Origin: Adenanthera pavonina
Taxonomy: Eukaryota; Streptophyta; Magnoliopsida; Fabales; Fabaceae
Reading direction: 5' to 3'
Length of the DNA stretch: 64,000 nucleotides
Assembly (NCBI GenBank): GCA_026686845.1
Contig: JAIVEN010000012.1
Coordinates: forward strand, 16,990,501-17,054,500
This document shows positions 59,935 through 64,000 of the stretch, in pieces; the first letter of the stretch is position 1, and the number at the start of each line of letters is the position of its first letter. The notes below the pieces were generated by a model. That model was not told the origin of the DNA. It saw only the letters and a list, made by a program, of their open reading frames with translations, and searched no databases. The translations under genes were made by a program, and so were the position numbers.

Positions 59935-60970
59935 ATTAGTTAAACATATTTTTAGGTGTTCTTTACTTATAGTGATTTTTTTATATAACTGGATATAAGG
60001 AAAATTAGTAAATAGATAGACCACTAAGACAACTAGTCTCCACATTATTATATTTAATAAAATAAAATATATAGATTCATAAAATATATTTGATATTCAT
60101 ATTGTTTATATATTTTTACATTTATATATTTTAATTTCATAAGTGATAAGTGGGGTTCCATGTACGGGAATTCTAGTTACTATTTATTACGAAGAAGTAA
60201 TGCAAAGAAAGATACTAATATGTGAAGGAAATTTAACATAAAGAAGTTGTCAATATTAAGATGCTGGGGTGTGCTTGTGTGAGTTGTGATCAACAAAGCT
60301 GCAAGTCCTATATTTATAGCGTTTTGCCCTACTTGCTCAGTTCCTCATTTATTGACCCCAATTTTTTCATGCTTCTTAATTTAAATACTTCTTATCTTTT
60401 ATTTATTTAATTACTGCTTATCACTTAATTAAACTCATCCTTAATAATCCAACTCATCTTTAAGTGATTCAATCTCATCTTTATTAAATAGTTAATTTCT
60501 GGAGCACTCTTGTTCATGTTGATGGCCAAAAGTATAATTGTGTACAAGCCACCATTACTTCCTGTACAGATTTTTTTAACAGATCCATATACCTCTGACA
60601 TCTATAATTATATATTCAATATGCATTTCTATTCTATTTTTATCATATATACTTTTATTGTGATTATTATTTCAAGAAATCATATTTTGGGACCAACATC
60701 ATAAATTTATTATGAAACAGAATCTTTTACTACTTCTTCTTCCAATTTTACTATTCAGTCTTCCAATTTTTATCACTATTTTTAGTCAAAAATCCTTTTT
60801 TTGTAATAAATTATGATATTGATCCATGAGATTCCCCTTTATTTGGCATAACCTAATCAGAGTATGTTAGAAACATCACATCCTAAACATTCAAAAAAAA
60901 AAAAAAAGACCATGGACCAAATGACAAAACCCGCTAAGATTAAACAGAGAAATCATCCGCCCCGGCAAAT
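59935..60970. other. Intergenic, no gene seen
   Basis: AT-rich DNA with an open frame at 60510-60704 that is hydrophobic and motif-free. An A run at 60893-60907 lies just before the GC-richer start region of the next gene. Confidence 0.4.
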
Positions 60971-60979
60971 AATTGTTTT

Positions 60980-61340
60980 TAAATAAAAGCCCAGAAACCC
61001 AATAGAAGGACTTCATGGGCTCGGAATAAAACGGTGCGTCTGACATGTGTGAACTTGTGCTGCTTCATTTCTTCCGTCGGATCGACTAAATGGCCCAGAT
61101 CTTCTGAGTTGCAGATGGCGCTGCTCGTGGGTGAGATGTAGAGACTCCCGGCTCCGTCCTGACTGCCGCAGTAACCTCCGGACGAGAACCACATAACCAC
61201 CGCAACCACCATCTTCTACTTCCATTCGGTCATAGACGCGGAGTGGACGACCCGTCCAGCCGAACGCAGCCGCGCACGACGCAGAGGGAGCTGATTTTCA
61301 AACTCGTCTTGGGCCATTGACGCACAAGGGACATGTAAGT
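60980..61340. promoter_or_regulatory. GC-richer promoter/leader region of the TAD3-like gene
   Basis: Base composition rises sharply here, with several CG dinucleotides, and a donor-like ACAT/GTAAGTG occurs near 61334, so this probably contains the transcription start and a first untranslated exon of the gene at 62185. Minus-strand frames are open across it (60979-61212 and 61013-61225), but no motif supports a second gene. Confidence 0.35.
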
Positions 61341-62184
61341 GTTGTGTTTAGGGAAAATGACATCTAAGTATCAATTTTTTGCACTATTGAAAGATTTGAG
61401 GTGCAATCTAGCTTTTTCTGATGGAATTTATGACTTTGAGAAGGAGGGAGATATAAAAGTGAAATTTGGTATGGGGGAAACTAGTCATCCGGGAAGTTCA
61501 AAATTGCTGGTTCTGTAGCTTTCACCTGTGAATGAGAACTATTGAAATCTCTGTGAGTCTGCTGCCTTAAGCCTTGCAACGACTACTATTTTGGTGACGT
61601 CCTGCTTGTACACAATTATACAAGTTAGTTTCATATTTAATTCATGTGTAGCAATTTCCTGTACTTATTTGATGTCCAAATACTAAGTCTTAGTGCTGAA
61701 TTTTTACCAAGGGATGTTCATCAGGTTCTATATTTATTGACATTTCTTTTATTTATTTATTTTTTTTTTGGGCATATATAAAGTAATTGATGAGGTTCCA
61801 TATTTATTGATTAGTGTTAGTTATTTTTGGAGAGGAACAAGTCTTTTGTCTTACTGAACTGAAACAAGAGAGGAAAAAAAAAGAAGAAACTGGCTCAACC
61901 TGGCTTGAGTACTTAACCGGGCCAGGCACTGGTCAACCTCAATGCCGGGCCACTGTACGCCAGCATTGCGGAAACACAGCCTGAGTACAATGCTTGTGTC
62001 TGCTTCACTAAACTAGAAGGCTGTCTTTTTCCTCTGTTTGATCTCCCTTTTGAGGTCTGTGGAGACAATGGCTGACTTTGGTCCAAATTGGCATTGAAGG
62101 TCTAAACCCTTTCTCTGCACTGAGTTATCTGCCACTACAAATCCACGGAAACAGAAAGAAACATAGGGATCAAGGAAGAAAAGT

Positions 62185-62868
62185 ATGGCAGATAGCAATA
62201 TGGCAATGTACCAAATTGTTCACATCCCGGACAAGGAGCCGTATCCCCTTCACCAGCAACCCACTGGTCAGTTTATTAAAGCCCATTGATTCTAACTTCT
62301 TTTTTTTAAGAATTATTACATGAACTTAACAGATTCAACAATTAGTTCTTTGCTTATTGCTTTGCATTTCTGTTCAGAGAATGTCATTGCTTCAGTCATT
62401 GATCCAAAGCATGCTAACCAAATTGTAAGGTCAGTTCCTTATCCTTAATTTATAATCTTCATTTTATCTGTAATTTGATGCTAAAATGTTGTTCGTTTAA
62501 AAGATTTTAAACTCTTTGTTGTTGAAGCTTTGAGCTTATCTTTCCCTTTCTATTTTAATCTGGTTTTCAAGGCATGAAAAATAAAGTAACTCAGACTTTA
62601 TCAATCATTTTCATTTCTACTTTATGATTTCTCATACTAGCTAAAGTCTTGTTTTAAGCTATACTTTATTTTGGTTGGTCATAATCTTTGTATGAAGGCA
62701 GAACCAATGTTTGCTTTTTTTTTTTTTTAATTATTTTTAATGAGCTGTATGTTTTGTGAGCTAATCTACACAAGTTATTTAAATTTGTTATTAGGATTTT
62801 GAATCGAATAGAACCACTGGAAAGTCTCCGTCATGTGAAACGAGTTCAAAAGAAAATTCTTGAAGCAG
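62185..62868 (+). CDS. TAD3: tRNA-specific adenosine deaminase subunit 3 (TAD3/ADAT3-like), 5' part
   Basis: Three exons join in phase: 62185-62266, 62378-62429, 62795-62868, all with GT..AG borders, giving the first 69 complete residues; the reading continues in phase 1 into exons beyond the window. The peptide contains YQIVHIPDKEP near its start, then VIASVIDPKHANQIVR and PLESLRHVKRVQKKIL, which match the N-terminal domain of plant TAD3/ADAT3. TAD3 is the non-catalytic partner of TAD2 in the heterodimer that converts A34 to inosine in tRNA anticodons; its deaminase-like domain would lie downstream, outside the window. The ATG at 62185 is chosen because it opens the conserved frame; another Met is at residue 6. 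The identification rests on this short but characteristic segment. Confidence 0.7.
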
Positions 62869-64000
62869 GTTTGGTGGTTTGTCATGTGTGCATTATTCAT
62901 GCATGCATTATTACAGCGTATTATATTTGCTGCACCATCCAACTGTATACCATAAGGATCATGAGATTAGAGAAGTTATAAAAATTAAGAGATGAACCAT
63001 CTTATATTTTCATTCTTTGTGTGAGAAAAATTGATTTCATGTTATTTTTTATTTCAACCTTTTGAGGTGAGTAAATGGTAATTATATTCATTTTCCCAAT
63101 CTTGAAAAATTAAATCGAAGAACATACTGAGTTCCTTAAGCTTCTTATTGAACAAAGTGTTACATTACATGCCAAAGGGACTGGTTGAGGGATGACTGTG
63201 GAATCTCAAATTAATGGAGGATTTTCAGATTAACTATTACTGAATCTCGAATTCTTTCCTTTTTTATGGGTTGGCTGAACATCTAGGAACCTTGGCTCCA
63301 TTTTTTTTGGTTTTGTATTGGGTGAAAATTTCTTTGTACGGATTATCAAATGAGATAGATATCTTTAGTTTCTTTTCTTCATTGTTATGCACCTCTCTCT
63401 CTTCTGTTAGTACCATTCTCTTCATTGACCCTTTAGATTTGACTTTAAACATTATGGTTATGCTTCATAAGATTTATGTAAACCAGTTTTGGAGGGATTT
63501 CCCCATTGAAATGATTTCATTTAGAGTCAAATTCCATCCTGGATGGTAGATCTCAGAGTTTTGGGTCTTATACCAGGTACATAGTGATATTTAGTAAAGA
63601 AATTAGATTTGATGTTTCAATCGTTGTAGTTATTTGGCCTTTCCCATAGTGAGCCTAGATAGTACTTCAACACATCAACTACTGCAAGTGAAGAGTAAAA
63701 AACAACCATGCTTCTTGGGCAACGAAGCAAAAACTTGAGTTTGTTGCTAATTTCAATCATCATGTCCACTGATGAAATGTGTAAATGAACTCACTCTATT
63801 AGCAGCTACTATGAATAACAGCAGAGAAAGAAAACGTTTTGGTGAGGACTACGTCCGAAATAGATGGGCATGTAAACATCCTATAGTCACCAACAAAATT
63901 ATATTATCTAACTTTATAGATGATGCAAGGAATGAATATATAAATGAATGTAGAAGAAAGCATAAAGCTGTGTTCTATATATCTTAGCGCTTGCAGCTAG
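62869..64000. other. Probable large intron of the TAD3-like gene
   Basis: No exon continuing the TAD3 reading was recognised before the window ends. An open frame of 71 codons at 63772-63987 shows a charged, protein-like composition (RKRFGEDYVRNRW) but no family could be recognised; it could be a transposon fragment or chance. Confidence 0.4.

Noticed and set aside
63772..63987. 71-codon frame with charged composition near the right edge
   Set aside because: No family was recognised and it does not continue TAD3. It is kept only as a remark on the intron, not as a gene.

Overview
The window is nuclear DNA of a flowering plant, most likely a eudicot. It is AT-rich, the genes are split by AT-rich introns with GT..AG borders, and most of the space is transposable elements of plant type (Stowaway and Tourist-like MITEs, a Mutator-like foldback element, Ty1/copia and Ty3/gypsy LTR elements with initiator-Met primer sites). 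The species cannot be named from sequence alone. No tRNA, rRNA, CRISPR or bacterial feature was seen.

Three cellular genes, all on the + strand, could be rebuilt by joining exons in phase. (1) 15569-18868: a complete 7-exon-model (6 coding exons) gene for the small-subunit processome protein UTP23 (284 aa). (2) 21691-35524: a complete 13-exon gene for a PRUNE-type exopolyphosphatase-like protein of the DHH superfamily (571 aa) with a long plant-type N-terminal extension; the signature DHH triplet is not present. (3) 62185-62868: the first three coding exons of a tRNA adenosine deaminase subunit 3 (TAD3/ADAT3-like) gene that runs off the right edge. All three are housekeeping functions in RNA or phosphate metabolism; nothing suggests they form one pathway.

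Layout. 1-14.6 kb is a gene-free repeat zone: two adjacent Stowaway-like MITEs (0.8-1.36 kb), a Tourist-like MITE with TAA duplication (1.92-2.30 kb), a 2.3-kb almost fully palindromic Mutator-like foldback element with a 10-bp target duplication (4.1-6.45 kb), an inverted pair of old retroelement repeats (8.9-12.0 kb), two more Stowaway-like MITEs, and a decayed second copy of the Tourist-like MITE. 14.65-35.5 kb carries UTP23 and the PRUNE-like gene, whose introns hold several small insertions. 35.5-40.4 kb is AT-rich and contains local duplications.

40.4-59.9 kb is one nested retrotransposon complex. The outer element is a Ty3/gypsy (chromovirus-like) element with ~1.2-kb LTRs and ATTAT target duplications; its internal part is badly decayed. 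An 11.8-kb Ty1/copia element of Sirevirus type (LTRs ~1.66 kb, AATGT duplication) is inserted exactly at the junction of the outer polypurine tract and 3' LTR. The inner element has gag, pol (PR-INT-RT-RH) and a third ORF beyond RNase H, all broken by a few stops or shifts; its LTRs and the spacer before the third ORF are packed with a short palindromic motif. 60-64 kb holds a short intergenic region and the TAD3-like gene.
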